A stretch of DNA of 64,000 nucleotides from Notoacmeibacter sp. MSK16QG-6 (GCF_024158145.1 NZ_JAMYXM010000001.1:1116001-1180000); one strand, 5' to 3'. Shown: positions 27,219 to 36,523, counted from the stretch's first letter. Program-made: numbers and translations. The notes: generated from the letters alone by a model not told the origin.

Positions 27219-29132
27219 GTGCCTGACCGACCGACCACACCGCTTCTCGACCGCATCTCGACACCTTCCGATCTGAAGGTTTTGAGCGATGACGAGTTGT
27301 CGCGTCTGGCGAATGAGTTACGGCAGGAAACCATTTCCGCGGTGTCGGAAACCGGCGGCCACCTCGGCGCATCGCTCGGCGTGGTGGAAATGACGGTGGC
27401 GCTTCATGCGGTGTTCGATACGCCACGCGACAAGCTCGTCTGGGATGTCGGTCATCAAACCTATCCGCACAAGATTCTGACAGGACGGCGGGATCGCATC
27501 CGCACCCTTCGGCAGGAGGGCGGGCTCTCAGGCTTCACCAAGCGCAGCGAGAGCGAATACGATCCCTTTGGCGCGGCCCATTCGTCAACTTCGATTTCGG
27601 CCGCGCTCGGCTTTGCCGCCGGCCGTGATTTTGGAATGGAGACGGGCGACGCCATTGCCGTGATTGGCGATGGCGCGATGAGCGCCGGCATGGCCTATGA
27701 GGCGTTGAATAATGCCGGCCATCTCGGCAAGCGGCTGATCGTCATTCTGAACGACAACGAAATGAGCATCGCCCCGCCTGTCGGCGCAATGAGCCGCTAC
27801 CTATCGCGTCTTTATGCCGGCAAGCCGCTGCAGGATGTTCGCTCACTGGCCAAAGGCGCGGTGTCGCTCCTTCCGCCCCCGTTCCGCGAAGGAGCCGAAC
27901 GGGCGAAGCATCTCGTCAAAGGCATGATGGTCGGCGGAACGCTCTTCGAAGAGCTCGGCTTTTCCTATGCCGGGCCGATAGACGGGCACGACATACACGC
28001 CCTTCTGGCCGTGTTGCGCGCCGTCAAGTCGCGCGCGACCGGGCCTGTGCTGATCCATGCCATAACCAAGAAAGGCAAGGGTTACGCGCCGGCCGAGGCA
28101 TCAGCCGACAAATATCATGGCGTGTCGAAATTCGATGTGCCATCCGGCAAGCAGTTCAAATCCAAAAGCAACGCGCCTTCCTATACGCGTGTCTTCGCCG
28201 ATAGCCTGGTCCGACAAGCAGAGGCCGACCGACGAATTTGCGCTGTCACGGCCGCCATGCCGTCGGGCACCGGTCTCGATGTGTTCGGTCAGCGCTTTCC
28301 CTCGCGAACTTTCGATGTTGGCATCGCGGAACAGCACGCCGTGACGTTCTGCGCCGCGTTGGCAGCAAGCGGCATGAGACCTTTCTGCGCGATTTATTCG
28401 ACGTTCCTGCAGCGTGCCTACGATCAGGTCGTACACGATGTCGCGCTGCAATCGCTGCCGGTGCGTTTCGCCATCGACCGGGCCGGTCTCGTCGGCGCCG
28501 ATGGCGCGACCCATGCCGGCTCCTTCGATCTCGCCTATCTCGGCAATCTGCCCGGCTTCACCATCATGGCGCCATCCGACGAAGCGGAACTGCGGCATAT
28601 GGTCGCCACTGCCGCCGCAATTGATGACGGTCCATCTGCAATTCGCTTCGCTCGTGGCGAGGGCGCCGGGGTCGATTTGCCGGAATTCGGCGAGGTGCTG
28701 CCGATCGGCGAAGGCCGGATCGTTCGCGAAGGCGGCAACGTCGCCATCCTGTCGCTCGGCACACGACTTGCGGAGGCGTTGAAGGCGGCAGACGAATTGG
28801 AAGCGAAGGGACTGTCGGTCACTGTAGCGGACGCCCGCTTCGCCAAACCGCTCGATACCGACATGATTTTCCGGCTCGCCCGGGAGCATGAGGTTCTTCT
28901 ATGCGTCGAGGAAGGAGCCGTGGGCGGCTTCGGCAGCCATGTTACCCAAGCGCTTCTCAATGAAGGCCTGCTGGATGGCGGATTGAAATTCAGATCGCTG
29001 ACATTACCCGATAATTTCATTGACCATGCTTCGCCCAACCGAATGTACGATCAGGCCAGGTTGAACGCTGCCCATATGGTCGATACAGTCTTGACGATGC
29101 TCGGCGTGGCGGCGCTATCTGGCACAAGATAG
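27219..29132 (+). CDS. dxs: 1-deoxy-D-xylulose-5-phosphate synthase
   Basis: This thiamine-diphosphate enzyme condenses pyruvate with glyceraldehyde-3-phosphate, the first step of the MEP isoprenoid pathway. The 637 residues include [31 protein letters not shown], the ThDP motif [18 protein letters not shown], and [17 protein letters not shown] with the catalytic glutamate. The frame begins with GTG at 27219 ([13 protein letters not shown]), matching the family N-terminus; no better ATG exists. The gene stands alone. Confidence 0.96.
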   Translation: MPDRPTTPLLDRISTPSDLKVLSDDELSRLANELRQETISAVSETGGHLGASLGVVEMTVALHAVFDTPRDKLVWDVGHQTYPHKILTGRRDRIRTLRQEGGLSGFTKRSESEYDPFGAAHSSTSISAALGFAAGRDFGMETGDAIAVIGDGAMSAGMAYEALNNAGHLGKRLIVILNDNEMSIAPPVGAMSRYLSRLYAGKPLQDVRSLAKGAVSLLPPPFREGAERAKHLVKGMMVGGTLFEELGFSYAGPIDGHDIHALLAVLRAVKSRATGPVLIHAITKKGKGYAPAEASADKYHGVSKFDVPSGKQFKSKSNAPSYTRVFADSLVRQAEADRRICAVTAAMPSGTGLDVFGQRFPSRTFDVGIAEQHAVTFCAALAASGMRPFCAIYSTFLQRAYDQVVHDVALQSLPVRFAIDRAGLVGADGATHAGSFDLAYLGNLPGFTIMAPSDEAELRHMVATAAAIDDGPSAIRFARGEGAGVDLPEFGEVLPIGEGRIVREGGNVAILSLGTRLAEALKAADELEAKGLSVTVADARFAKPLDTDMIFRLAREHEVLLCVEEGAVGGFGSHVTQALLNEGLLDGGLKFRSLTLPDNFIDHASPNRMYDQARLNAAHMVDTVLTMLGVAALSGTR

Positions 29133-29271
29133 GCCCAAAAATCGTCGCATTTATTGCGATGCACAATTCGATATAATTTTACTAATCAACATTTTATCGC
29201 CCAATAATTTTGCATTGCACAATTTTATGCATCGCAGCATAATGCCAGTGAGCGGACGATGATGTCCGGAC
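29133..29271. other. AT-rich intergenic island with inverted and direct repeats
   Basis: Between convergent dxs and the DUF2945 gene the sequence becomes markedly AT-rich. TGCGATGCA at 29155-29163 is inverted as TGCATCGCA at 29228-29236, and TGCACAATT occurs twice in direct orientation (from 29160 and from 29216). There is no clear T-run terminator and no open frame of note. Confidence 0.5.
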
Positions 29272-29493
29272 TCAGTTGGCTTTGCGAAGTTCGCTGTGCT
29301 TCTTCAATACGCGCTGTCCGTCATCCTGCTTGATCATATAGGCCGGGTTATCCTCTGACGCATCACGCGTCACCTCACTGCCGTCGATCTGGCGGGTGAC
29401 CTTTTCCGTAAATTTCTCCTGTATCTTGCCCTTAGCGGTGCCATTACCCCAATCCCATTCCACCTCGGTATTGGCTGCGTAATCTTTCGACAT
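29272..29493 (-). CDS. DUF2945 (hypervirulence-associated HVA1-like) protein
   Basis: The 73-residue protein reads NTEVEWDWGNGTAKGKIQEKF, then DNPAYMIKQDDGQRVLKKHSEL, which is the whole DUF2945 domain. The start at 29493 was chosen because AAAGGA and GGGAA precede it; an upstream ATG gives an unrelated extension. Its function is unknown, but members are often stress-induced. A candidate EcfG promoter lies upstream, back to back with one for the divergent gene. Confidence 0.85.
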   Translation of the reverse strand: MSKDYAANTEVEWDWGNGTAKGKIQEKFTEKVTRQIDGSEVTRDASEDNPAYMIKQDDGQRVLKKHSELRKAN

Positions 29494-29526
29494 TTCCCGA
29501 TCCTTTCCGTTGGGCTGTGCCGGCTC

Positions 29527-29552
29527 AACCGACAGCCAGGTCATTCGGTTCC
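29527..29552 (-). promoter_or_regulatory. Candidate EcfG-type promoter of the DUF2945 gene
   Basis: On the minus strand GGAAC (29552-29548), 17 bases, then GGTT (29530-29527). One base differs from GGAAC-N16/17-CGTT. The -10 lies 33 bases before the start codon. Confidence 0.5.
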
Positions 29553-29554
29553 CT

Positions 29555-29580
29555 GCAACGAAACCGGCCCGCGTCGCGTT
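29555..29580 (+). promoter_or_regulatory. Candidate EcfG-type promoter of the divergent small-protein pair
   Basis: GCAAC (29555-29559), a 17-base spacer, then CGTT (29577-29580), one base off the EcfG consensus in the -35. It is 42 bases upstream of the ATG at 29623 and directly adjoins the minus-strand candidate. Confidence 0.45.
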
Positions 29581-29622
29581 GTGCAGACAGGATTTCGAAA
29601 GCGATAAAGAAAGGGACCGACA

Positions 29623-29985
29623 ATGCCGGAATATCAGTTTGAGGTCGGCGTCGTGCCGTACGATCGCGATGTCGGAGACGATGGCGACACGCCGGGCATC
29701 AGTCAGGAATATACGGTCGACGATCTGGAAGATATCGCATTTTCCAATCAGCCGCGTGACGAGAGATTACGGCGTCTTCGCGAGATGCGCAGTGAAATTT
29801 ACAGCCGCCAAAGCGCCGATCGCGGTCACGATTTTGATGGACTTCTCAATGAGGTCGAGCGTCTCATCGCTGAAATCGACGATGGCGATGCCGCACCAGC
29901 CAGCGTGTTTGCCGGTCCCGGCTCCGACTGGAATCTTTCCACCATGTCGCCGGATGAGCGAGAGGAAACCTTGGACGAGGACTGA
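29623..29985 (+). CDS. Acidic hypothetical protein
   Basis: I do not recognise this 120-residue protein. It is strongly acidic (many Asp/Glu, including DDGDTP and a DED end) and contains a likely helical stretch, DERLRRLREMRSEIYSRQ, followed by a second helix, LNEVERLIAEI. It has no signal peptide or membrane segment. AAAGGGA precedes the ATG. It is five bases upstream of the DUF7218-like gene, so the two form an operon, and a candidate EcfG promoter suggests a stress role. Confidence 0.75.
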   Translation: MPEYQFEVGVVPYDRDVGDDGDTPGISQEYTVDDLEDIAFSNQPRDERLRRLREMRSEIYSRQSADRGHDFDGLLNEVERLIAEIDDGDAAPASVFAGPGSDWNLSTMSPDEREETLDED

Positions 29986-29990
29986 TCGTC

Positions 29991-30254
29991 ATGGCGAAAG
30001 ATCATGGCTCATCGATCAAGAATGATGAGGCGTATGAAGCGTTGCGAGACGAAGGCTATTCCAAGCAGAAAGCCGCCGCGATCGCCAATGCCCAGGAAAG
30101 CGACGACATGCAACCCTCGAAAAAGGGCGGCAAGTCGCCGCCCTATGAGGAGTGGAGCAAGGACGAGCTTTACGACCGCGCCCAAGAGCTGGAGATCGAG
30201 GGTCGTTCCAATATGTCTAAAGACCAGTTGATTGCTGCTTTGCGCGGAAAATAG
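29991..30254 (+). CDS. DUF7218-like protein with Rho N-terminal-type motif
   Basis: The 87-residue basic/acidic protein opens MAKDHGSSIKNDEAYEALRD, continues with GYSKQKAAAIANA and ends YDRAQELEIEGRSNMSKDQL, where the last part resembles the Rho termination factor N-terminal (SAP-like) helical motif. Such small proteins are common in alphaproteobacteria and their function is unknown; nucleic-acid binding is possible. It is the second gene of a pair with the acidic protein. Confidence 0.8.
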   Translation: MAKDHGSSIKNDEAYEALRDEGYSKQKAAAIANAQESDDMQPSKKGGKSPPYEEWSKDELYDRAQELEIEGRSNMSKDQLIAALRGK

Positions 30255-30353
30255 GACTTATTCGTCGTTCGTGCATCTGTCGTTCATGCGGTTTTTTTAT
30301 CAGGCGAGATGGTCTCCAGACTGCCCGCGTTCTCGATATTTCAGGAGAATTAC

Positions 30354-31727
30354 ATGCCAACGAGTATTAATCCCGCCAATGGCGAGACATTTGAAGAAAT
30401 CGCCGGTCATGACGATGAGCATGTGCAGCGCGTGCTGGAAAACGCAGATCGCGCCTATGCCCAGTGGCGACTGACATCGTTTGACGAGCGCGCGGTTATA
30501 TTGCGCAAGGTGGCGGACATTCTGGAAGCCGGCCAGAACAAATACGGGCGTCTCGCGACCCTCGAAATGGGCAAGCGGCTTGAGGAAGCAAAGGCCGAAG
30601 TGAAGAAATGCGCGACCGTCTGCCGGTATTATGCTGACCACGCGGCCGAATTTCTATCCGACAAGATTCACGAAAGCGATGCCGAAAAGACGCTCGTCAG
30701 CTATCAGCCAATCGGTCTTGTCCTGGCCGTGATGCCTTGGAATTACCCTTTCTGGCAGCTCTTTCGTTTCGCCGCGCCCAATCTGATGGCCGGCAATGTC
30801 GGCATTCTCAAACATGCGAGCAATGTTCCGCAATGCGCCATGGCGATTGAGGAAATCTTCACCGAGGCAGGACTGCCGCAGGGCTGTTTCCAGACATTGC
30901 TGATCGGTTCGAGCAAAATCGAAGCGCTGATCGACGATGAGCGCGTCAAAGCCGTCACGCTGACAGGTTCAGAGCCAGCCGGCGCTGCTGTCGCCAGTCA
31001 GGCGGCCAAACAGATAAAGAAGGCCGTTCTGGAACTCGGTGGCTCGGACGCATTCATTGTCATGCCAAGCGCCGATATCGACGCCGCTATCCAGACCGGG
31101 ATCAAGGCACGCATGCAGAACAACGGTCAGAGCTGCATCGCCGCCAAGCGGTTTATCGTCCACGAAGATGTATACGACGAGGTCATCGATGGTTTCAAAC
31201 AGAAGTTCGAAGCGATGACGCTTGGCGACCCGATGGACGAGGGTACGGATCTCGGGCCTCTGGCCACCAAAGATATTCGCGATGAATTGGCCGGGCAGGT
31301 GGATGAAAGCGTCAAGGATGGCGCAACTCTGGTTACCGGCGGCAAGACGCCGGACCGTGACGGCTGGTTCTATCCGCCCACTATTCTCGCCGAAATTCCG
31401 AAGGACGCGCCAGCTTACATGGAAGAATTTTTCGGACCGGTGGCGCTGTTTTTCAAGGTCAAGAATATCGATGAGGCCATCGAGATCGCCAATGCCACCA
31501 CCTTTGGCCTGTCATCGGCGGCATTCACCAAGGATGGCGAGGAGCAGAAACGCTTTATCCGCGACCTCGTCGCTGGCGGCACCTTCATTAACCGGATGAC
31601 CGCATCCGATCCGCGCATTCCATTCGGAGGCGTGAAGCATTCCGGCTATGGGCGTGAACTTTCCGCCGAGGGAGTCCATGAATTCGTCAACATCAAAACC
31701 GTGGCTATCGACAGTCCCGCTTTCTGA
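30354..31727 (+). CDS. NAD(P)-dependent aldehyde dehydrogenase, succinate-semialdehyde type
   Basis: The 457-residue enzyme has VMPWNYPFWQLFR, LTGSEPAGAAVA, the catalytic glutamate in LELGGSDAFIV, the catalytic cysteine in NNGQSCIAAKRF and the C-terminal PFGGVKHSGYGREL. This is the short Sad/YneI-like subgroup of succinate-semialdehyde dehydrogenases. The ATG at 30354 follows AGGAG; upstream in-frame codons do not. It has no GABA genes nearby, so a general detoxifying role for short aldehydes is also possible. Confidence 0.9.
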   Translation: MPTSINPANGETFEEIAGHDDEHVQRVLENADRAYAQWRLTSFDERAVILRKVADILEAGQNKYGRLATLEMGKRLEEAKAEVKKCATVCRYYADHAAEFLSDKIHESDAEKTLVSYQPIGLVLAVMPWNYPFWQLFRFAAPNLMAGNVGILKHASNVPQCAMAIEEIFTEAGLPQGCFQTLLIGSSKIEALIDDERVKAVTLTGSEPAGAAVASQAAKQIKKAVLELGGSDAFIVMPSADIDAAIQTGIKARMQNNGQSCIAAKRFIVHEDVYDEVIDGFKQKFEAMTLGDPMDEGTDLGPLATKDIRDELAGQVDESVKDGATLVTGGKTPDRDGWFYPPTILAEIPKDAPAYMEEFFGPVALFFKVKNIDEAIEIANATTFGLSSAAFTKDGEEQKRFIRDLVAGGTFINRMTASDPRIPFGGVKHSGYGRELSAEGVHEFVNIKTVAIDSPAF

Positions 31728-31734
31728 TCAAGTC

Positions 31735-31767
31735 AAAAAAAGGGCGATGGTTCGACCATCGCCCTTT
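31735..31767. terminator. Bidirectional terminator between the ALDH and entericidin genes
   Basis: AAAGGGCGATGGT / ACCATCGCCCTTT forms a 13-base stem. On the minus strand it is followed by a run of Ts (plus-strand As at 31734-31740), so it serves the lipoprotein gene well, and more weakly the dehydrogenase gene. Confidence 0.85.
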
Positions 31768-31800
31768 GGCAGTCCGATACGTCTAAAATTTTTGGGCCGA

Positions 31801-31959
31801 TCAATCGACGACGGCGTCGGCCGTATTCGATGCAGCCGACTGCGTTGCATCGACCGTATTGGCCGTATCCTGACCAATACCGCGGATCGTATTGCCGCAA
31901 CCTGCTAGCGACGGGGCGATGAAAGCGACCAGTGCGGCAACAAAAAGAACGTTTTTCAT
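31801..31959 (-). CDS. Entericidin-like small lipoprotein
   Basis: The 52-residue product starts MKNVLFVAALVAFIAPSLAGC with the lipobox at Cys21 and continues GNTIRGIGQDTANTVDATQSA, the typical entericidin A/B (EcnAB) pattern. GAGGGAA lies before the ATG at 31959. These envelope lipoproteins are stress-linked; no antidote/toxin partner is seen next to it. Confidence 0.88.
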   Translation of the reverse strand: MKNVLFVAALVAFIAPSLAGCGNTIRGIGQDTANTVDATQSAASNTADAVVD

Positions 31960-32071
31960 GATGGGTTTCCCTCTAACAATCACAAAGAGGAAAATCGCCA
32001 CGCCCTAACTTGTTCCCTCACATGCGAAATTTTTTCGCCTTTCGCTAAATTAGCAACGTAGCAGGCAGGTT

Positions 32072-32842
32072 TCAGCCGCCTCGCCTCCACATGGTAACGG
32101 CCGTGCCGTCCGTCATCGTGCCGGAGAAATGGTTCAGACCGTTGCGCTTCATATTGGCAAGAACCTGTCCGTCCTTCGCGTAAAGGCGAAAATCTGCATT
32201 ATACCCCGTGAAAGTATGCCCCAATCCAAAGCCGGCGACCTTTTGCAGAAGCGGGTTGGTGCAGTTCACATTGCTGAATTTACCTTTCGTCCGGTCCTTG
32301 TTCTTGCCGGTGATACCGCCACGATCGATGCTCATGGAAATCGACGCGCCAGTCTTACCCTTTATGGTGCACGCGCAATCGGCGCGGCCATCGGTGATAT
32401 CCCACTCGCCCTGAATATCCTGCTCGGTCCTGACGACTTCGCTGGCAGCGGCCCCGCCAATAATACCGCCAAGCGGCCCCGCAATACGGGCGGCGCCATT
32501 GGCCAGAATGTTTCGACCCGCATTGCGTGCGACGTTCTTGCCGACAGCATTTTTGGCAAAGTCGCCACCCTTCGCCGGCTTGGGCGGCGGGCCACCTGCC
32601 AACTTTCTTACGCATTGGCCACCAGCCGCCGCCGTCCCCGCGAAAGCTGTCGATGTTTCTGCACCGGTGGTTGAAACGCTCGCATCCGCACTGACATCGG
32701 CTGCGGAATCCGTTTCCATCGCAGGACCATCCGTCGACTGACATGCTGTCAGGACGAGGACGCCACTCAAGAGCACAACTGTCAGAACGCCCGTCCGGAT
32801 GCCGGTAGCTATCTTGGAAGCGGCTTGATTTTCATTTTTCAT
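32072..32842 (-). CDS. Lipoprotein with glycine-rich segment and C-terminal beta domain
   Basis: The 256-residue protein has a long signal sequence and lipobox LTACQS with Cys34, then an Ala/Ser/Thr-rich linker, a Pro/Lys segment, a glycine-rich helical segment (ARIAGPLGGIIGGAAASEV) and a C-terminal domain starting GEWDITDGRADCACTIKG with several cysteines and ending FSGTMTDGTAVTMWRRGG. The C-terminal part loosely recalls the AprI/Inh/Omp19 inhibitor-like fold (W, C, then a beta strand), but I am not sure. It is probably anchored in the outer membrane. A 200-bp AT-rich region with no gene lies upstream. Confidence 0.7.
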   Translation of the reverse strand: MKNENQAASKIATGIRTGVLTVVLLSGVLVLTACQSTDGPAMETDSAADVSADASVSTTGAETSTAFAGTAAAGGQCVRKLAGGPPPKPAKGGDFAKNAVGKNVARNAGRNILANGAARIAGPLGGIIGGAAASEVVRTEQDIQGEWDITDGRADCACTIKGKTGASISMSIDRGGITGKNKDRTKGKFSNVNCTNPLLQKVAGFGLGHTFTGYNADFRLYAKDGQVLANMKRNGLNHFSGTMTDGTAVTMWRRGG

Positions 32843-33045
32843 TTTTATCCCCTCAACCCCAAATTGCAGCCTTTCCTAAAGGCTTGGTCGAGAAGAATAA
32901 ATGACGAAAATACCACAAGTGCGAATTGTCTCGAAGTAAATTAGCTTATTCGCAATTAATGAACATCTTTTATATTTAGCCGATGTCCGCTATAGCGCGC
33001 GATAACTTGCCCCGCTCTCAGCAAACATTCCTACTCTTTGCTGAA

Positions 33046-33288
33046 CTAGTCCTCGACGCCGCTATCGAGAGCCAGCGGCCTGATCCGCTTTTCATCTTCC
33101 GTCAGCGGACGCGGGTTCTCTGCTTCCGTCGCATCGCTTCCAAAGTCAGGAGGCGGCAATTGGAGCGCCGGACGCGGGTCGGCAGTTTGGCATCCGCCTG
33201 CAAATAAAATGAGCAAGGCCAAGGATAGACCGAAGCCCGGAGAGGCATTCCGTCGTCCATTGAGGCCATTTTCTAATGGATTGCGCAT
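33046..33288 (-). CDS. Small proline-rich lipoprotein downstream of polA
   Basis: The 80-residue product from the ATG at 33288 overlaps the polA stop (TGATG), so it is likely translated by coupling. It has a hydrophobic segment, GFGLSLALLILFAGGC, with Cys33 in a lipobox, followed by a short Pro-rich tail. I recognise no family. An in-frame TTG one codon upstream is less likely. Confidence 0.65.
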   Translation of the reverse strand: MRNPLENGLNGRRNASPGFGLSLALLILFAGGCQTADPRPALQLPPPDFGSDATEAENPRPLTEDEKRIRPLALDSGVED

Positions 33289-36221
33289 CAATGCGCTTCA
33301 TCCCAATTGGACGCCGCCTGCGCGTCAACCTGCAACGGCACCGCCATATCGACCGCTGGCATGGCCGCATTTTCCATCACGTCGCGGATAAGAGGGATGG
33401 CCGCATCCGCCTGATCGTCCGGCAGTTCGAAGATCAGCTCGTCATGAACCTGCAACAGCATTTTCACGTCCAGCCTGGCCTCTTCCAGAACGTCGTCCAT
33501 GCGGATCATGGCGCGGCGGATGATGTCGGCTGCCGAGCCTTGGATCGGCGCGTTGATCGCAGCGCGCTCATTGAAAGCGCGGACCGAATGGTTCGAGGAT
33601 TTGATGTCGGGATAATAGGCACGGCGGCCGAACAATGTTTCGACATATCCGTGCTCGCGCGCGAAAGCTTTAGTGCTGTCCATATAGTCGCGAATACCGG
33701 GAAAGCGTTCGAAATAGCGTTTGATGTAATCGCCCGCCTCGCTGCGCTCGATGGAAAGCTGGTTGGCGAGACCGAAGGCCGAAATGCCGTAGATGATGCC
33801 GAAATTGATCGCCTTCGCGCGGCGGCGCACCTCGCTCGGCATCCCGTCGACCGGCACGCCGAACATCTCGCTGGCCGTCATGGCATGAATGTCAATCCCG
33901 TCTGCAAAAGCCTGCCGGAGCTGCGGAATGTCTGCGATATGCGCCAGAATGCGCAGCTCGATCTGGCTGTAATCGGCCGAGATCAGGACGTGGCCCGGTT
34001 CGGCGATGAAGGCGGTCCGGATCTTGCGGCCCTCGCTCGTCCTTATCGGAATGTTCTGCAGGTTCGGCTCGGACGAGGACAGCCGGCCGGTTGTAGTCGC
34101 CGCCATCTGGTAGGAGGTGTGGACCCGTTTCGTGTCCGGATGGATGTAGCCCGGCAGCGCGTCCGTATAGGTGCTCTTCAGCTTGGTCAGCTGGCGCCAG
34201 TCGACGATACGGCGCGGTAGCGGGTGGCCTTCGGCGGCAAGGTCTTCGAGGACACGCGCGCTGGTCGACCATTGACCGGTCTTGGTCTTGCTGCCGCCCG
34301 GCAGGCCCATCCGACCGAAAAGGATATCGCCGAGTTGCTTGGGCGAGCCGATATTGAAGCTCTCGCCGGCCATTTCGTAGATTTCCGCTTCGATGCCGGC
34401 GGCCTGGTGCCCGAACTCGCCTGACAGGCGCGAGAGAATCTGTCGATCCACCGAGACGCCGGCCCCTTCCATTTTCGCAATGACCGGCACCAGCGGGCGC
34501 TCAAGCCGCTCATAAACGGATGTCACGCCGTCGGCGGCAAGGCGCGGCTTCATGGCAAGCCAGAGCCGGAGGGTTATATCTGCATCTTCGGCGGCGTATT
34601 GCGTCGCCTTGTCGAGCGCCACCCGGTCGAACGTCACGGCATTCTTGCCGGTGCCGCAGACATCCTTGTATGGGATCGGCTTATGACCGAGCCAACGGTC
34701 GGCGAGCGGGTCCATGCCGTGGCCACCCTGATTGCCCGCGGTTCGGCCCGCCTCGATCACGTATGAGATCAGCATGGTGTCGTCGAAATTGACGAGCGGC
34801 AATCCGTAACGCGCCATCACGACCATATCGAATTTGATATTCTGACCGATTTTCAGGCAGGCCGGATCGGCCAGCAGTTCGCGCAGCGCTTCGAGCGCGT
34901 CGCGTTCTGGAATTTGCCCGGCGCAGAGATCGCCACTGCCGAGGAGGTCGCCCTCCCCCTCACGATGGCAGAGCGGAATGTAGCAGGCATAACCCGGCTC
35001 CACCGCGAGCGAAAAACCGCAAAGGGACGCCTGCATCGGATCGAGACTGTTGGTTTCAGTATCGAACGCGACATGACCCTGATCGCGTGCAGCAGCGATC
35101 CATTCCCGCAGGCGCTCTATCGTTCCGACCGTTTCGTACTTCTCATGATCGAACGGGATGTCGCGAATTTCGGCGGCGCGTTTTTCCGCCAAAGTCTGGG
35201 GCGTCATGCCGCCGGCAGACTGATCCGGCAGGACATCGTCTTTTGACGGCCCTTCGCCCGGATCGAGGTCGGGTCCGCGCGCCTCTTCCCATTCCACCGG
35301 AACTTCCGCCGCCTCGATAGCTGCGGCATCCGCTTCGGTCTGTTCGGCGACGCGCTTGGTCAGCGAGGTGAACTGCATCGCCTTCAGGAAGCCGATCAGC
35401 TTCGGCCCATCGAGCTTGTCCAGCGTCAGCGCTTCAAGCGGCAATTCCAGATCGACATCGTCCCGCAGACGCACGAGTTCGCGCGACAGCCGCGCATTAT
35501 CGGCATGTTCGATCAGGTTCTCACGGCGCTTTTTCTGCTTGATCGTCTCCGCCTGAGCTAGAAGCGTATCGAGATCGCCGAACTCTTCCAGTAGCTGCGC
35601 CGCCGTTTTCGGCCCGATGCCCGGCACGCCCGGAACGTTATCGATGGAATCGCCGGTCAGGGCCTGTAGATCGATCATCTTCTCCGGCGGCACACCGAAT
35701 TTCTCGACGACCTCTTCGACCCCGATTTCCTTGTCTTTCATCGGGTCGTACATGCCAACGGTCGGGCCGACGAGTTGCATCAGATCCTTGTCGGATGAAA
35801 TGATAGTTGTGTCGCCGCCGGCTTCGCAGGCGAGACGACAATAGGTGGCGATAATGTCGTCGGCTTCGAAGCCTTCCTGCTCGATGCAGGCAACGTCGAA
35901 GGCGCGGGTCGCCTCGCGGATCAGTCCGAATTGCGGCACCAGATCGTCGGGCGGGGCGGAGCGATTGGCCTTGTACTCATCATATAGATCATTGCGGAAC
36001 GTCTTGGACGAATAGTCGAAAATTACCGCGAAGTGGGTGGGCGTAATGCCCACCTCGGTGTCGCGCGCATTGCGTAACAACTTCCACAGCATGTTGCAGA
36101 AGCCGGACACCGCGCCGATCGGCAGGCCATCCGATTTGCGCGTCAGCGGCGGAAGAGCATGGTAGGCGCGGAAGATGTATGCCGAGCCATCGACAAGGAA
36201 GAGATGATCACCTTTTTTCAT
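33288..36221 (-). CDS. polA: DNA polymerase I
   Basis: All three activities are visible in 977 residues: an N-terminal 5'-3' nuclease (LVDGSAYIFRAYHALPPL, DDIIATYCRLA, GVPGIGPKTAAQLL), a 3'-5' exonuclease with the intact FDTETNSLD and YAAEDADITLRL, and a polymerase domain with motif A DYSQIELRILAHI, motif B RRRAKAINFGIIYGISAFGLA and motif C QVHDELIFE. An acidic insert of about 50 residues separates the nuclease from the exonuclease domain, as in other alphaproteobacteria. It fills gaps in Okazaki fragment processing and repair. Confidence 0.97.
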   Translation of the reverse strand: MKKGDHLFLVDGSAYIFRAYHALPPLTRKSDGLPIGAVSGFCNMLWKLLRNARDTEVGITPTHFAVIFDYSSKTFRNDLYDEYKANRSAPPDDLVPQFGLIREATRAFDVACIEQEGFEADDIIATYCRLACEAGGDTTIISSDKDLMQLVGPTVGMYDPMKDKEIGVEEVVEKFGVPPEKMIDLQALTGDSIDNVPGVPGIGPKTAAQLLEEFGDLDTLLAQAETIKQKKRRENLIEHADNARLSRELVRLRDDVDLELPLEALTLDKLDGPKLIGFLKAMQFTSLTKRVAEQTEADAAAIEAAEVPVEWEEARGPDLDPGEGPSKDDVLPDQSAGGMTPQTLAEKRAAEIRDIPFDHEKYETVGTIERLREWIAAARDQGHVAFDTETNSLDPMQASLCGFSLAVEPGYACYIPLCHREGEGDLLGSGDLCAGQIPERDALEALRELLADPACLKIGQNIKFDMVVMARYGLPLVNFDDTMLISYVIEAGRTAGNQGGHGMDPLADRWLGHKPIPYKDVCGTGKNAVTFDRVALDKATQYAAEDADITLRLWLAMKPRLAADGVTSVYERLERPLVPVIAKMEGAGVSVDRQILSRLSGEFGHQAAGIEAEIYEMAGESFNIGSPKQLGDILFGRMGLPGGSKTKTGQWSTSARVLEDLAAEGHPLPRRIVDWRQLTKLKSTYTDALPGYIHPDTKRVHTSYQMAATTTGRLSSSEPNLQNIPIRTSEGRKIRTAFIAEPGHVLISADYSQIELRILAHIADIPQLRQAFADGIDIHAMTASEMFGVPVDGMPSEVRRRAKAINFGIIYGISAFGLANQLSIERSEAGDYIKRYFERFPGIRDYMDSTKAFAREHGYVETLFGRRAYYPDIKSSNHSVRAFNERAAINAPIQGSAADIIRRAMIRMDDVLEEARLDVKMLLQVHDELIFELPDDQADAAIPLIRDVMENAAMPAVDMAVPLQVDAQAASNWDEAH

Positions 36222-36397
36222 GGCTGGAAGGCTTAGCGCGGCGCGGGTGACTCGTCTATCGGGCAGTTGATTTCGGCGGCGCTTCCGGCACGGGTATCAC
36301 GGCTTCGTCTGTATATTACCGAAGCTTAATACTTCTGCCCTTGTTTTGCCGGTTTCATATTCTCATCTGAGCGTGGTCGGCGACGACAGAGCGCCAC

Positions 36398-36523
36398 CGT
36401 CCGGAACAAAGGCTTGTCCCCCGCCTCCCGGACGACACGACGGAAGATCGCGTCCCCCTCTCGCTGATCTCCGCTTAGTAGAATGCCGCCGTGGCACCCC
36501 CCTCCGCCACGGCGGCTTTTCTT
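36398..36523 (+). ncRNA. Possible small RNA or transcribed leader ending in an orphan terminator
   Basis: The 400-bp gap between divergent polA and the M20 gene holds no credible gene. It does contain CGTCCGG (36398-36404) that pairs with CCGGACG (36428-36434), enclosing ACAA-AGGC-TTGT and an unpaired C-rich stretch, CCCCCGCCTC, that is complementary to Shine-Dalgarno-like sequences. About 50 bases later comes a strong intrinsic terminator. A plus-strand transcript starting in the gap would end there before the M20 start, giving a short RNA or an attenuated leader. The 5' end and promoter are not identified. Confidence 0.35.
36485..36523 (+). terminator. Orphan Rho-independent terminator upstream of the M20 peptidase gene
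   Basis: An 11-bp perfect stem, GCCGCCGTGGC (36485-36495) with GCCACGGCGGC (36506-36516), is followed by TTTTCTTT. The T run is on the plus strand only, so it ends plus-strand transcripts, yet no plus-strand gene lies upstream. It sits about 100 bases before the next start codon. Confidence 0.85.

Noticed and set aside
31991-32016. GGAAC upstream of the entericidin gene as an EcfG promoter
   Set aside because: At 16 or 17 bases the -10 would be ATTT or TTTT, which does not match CGTT.
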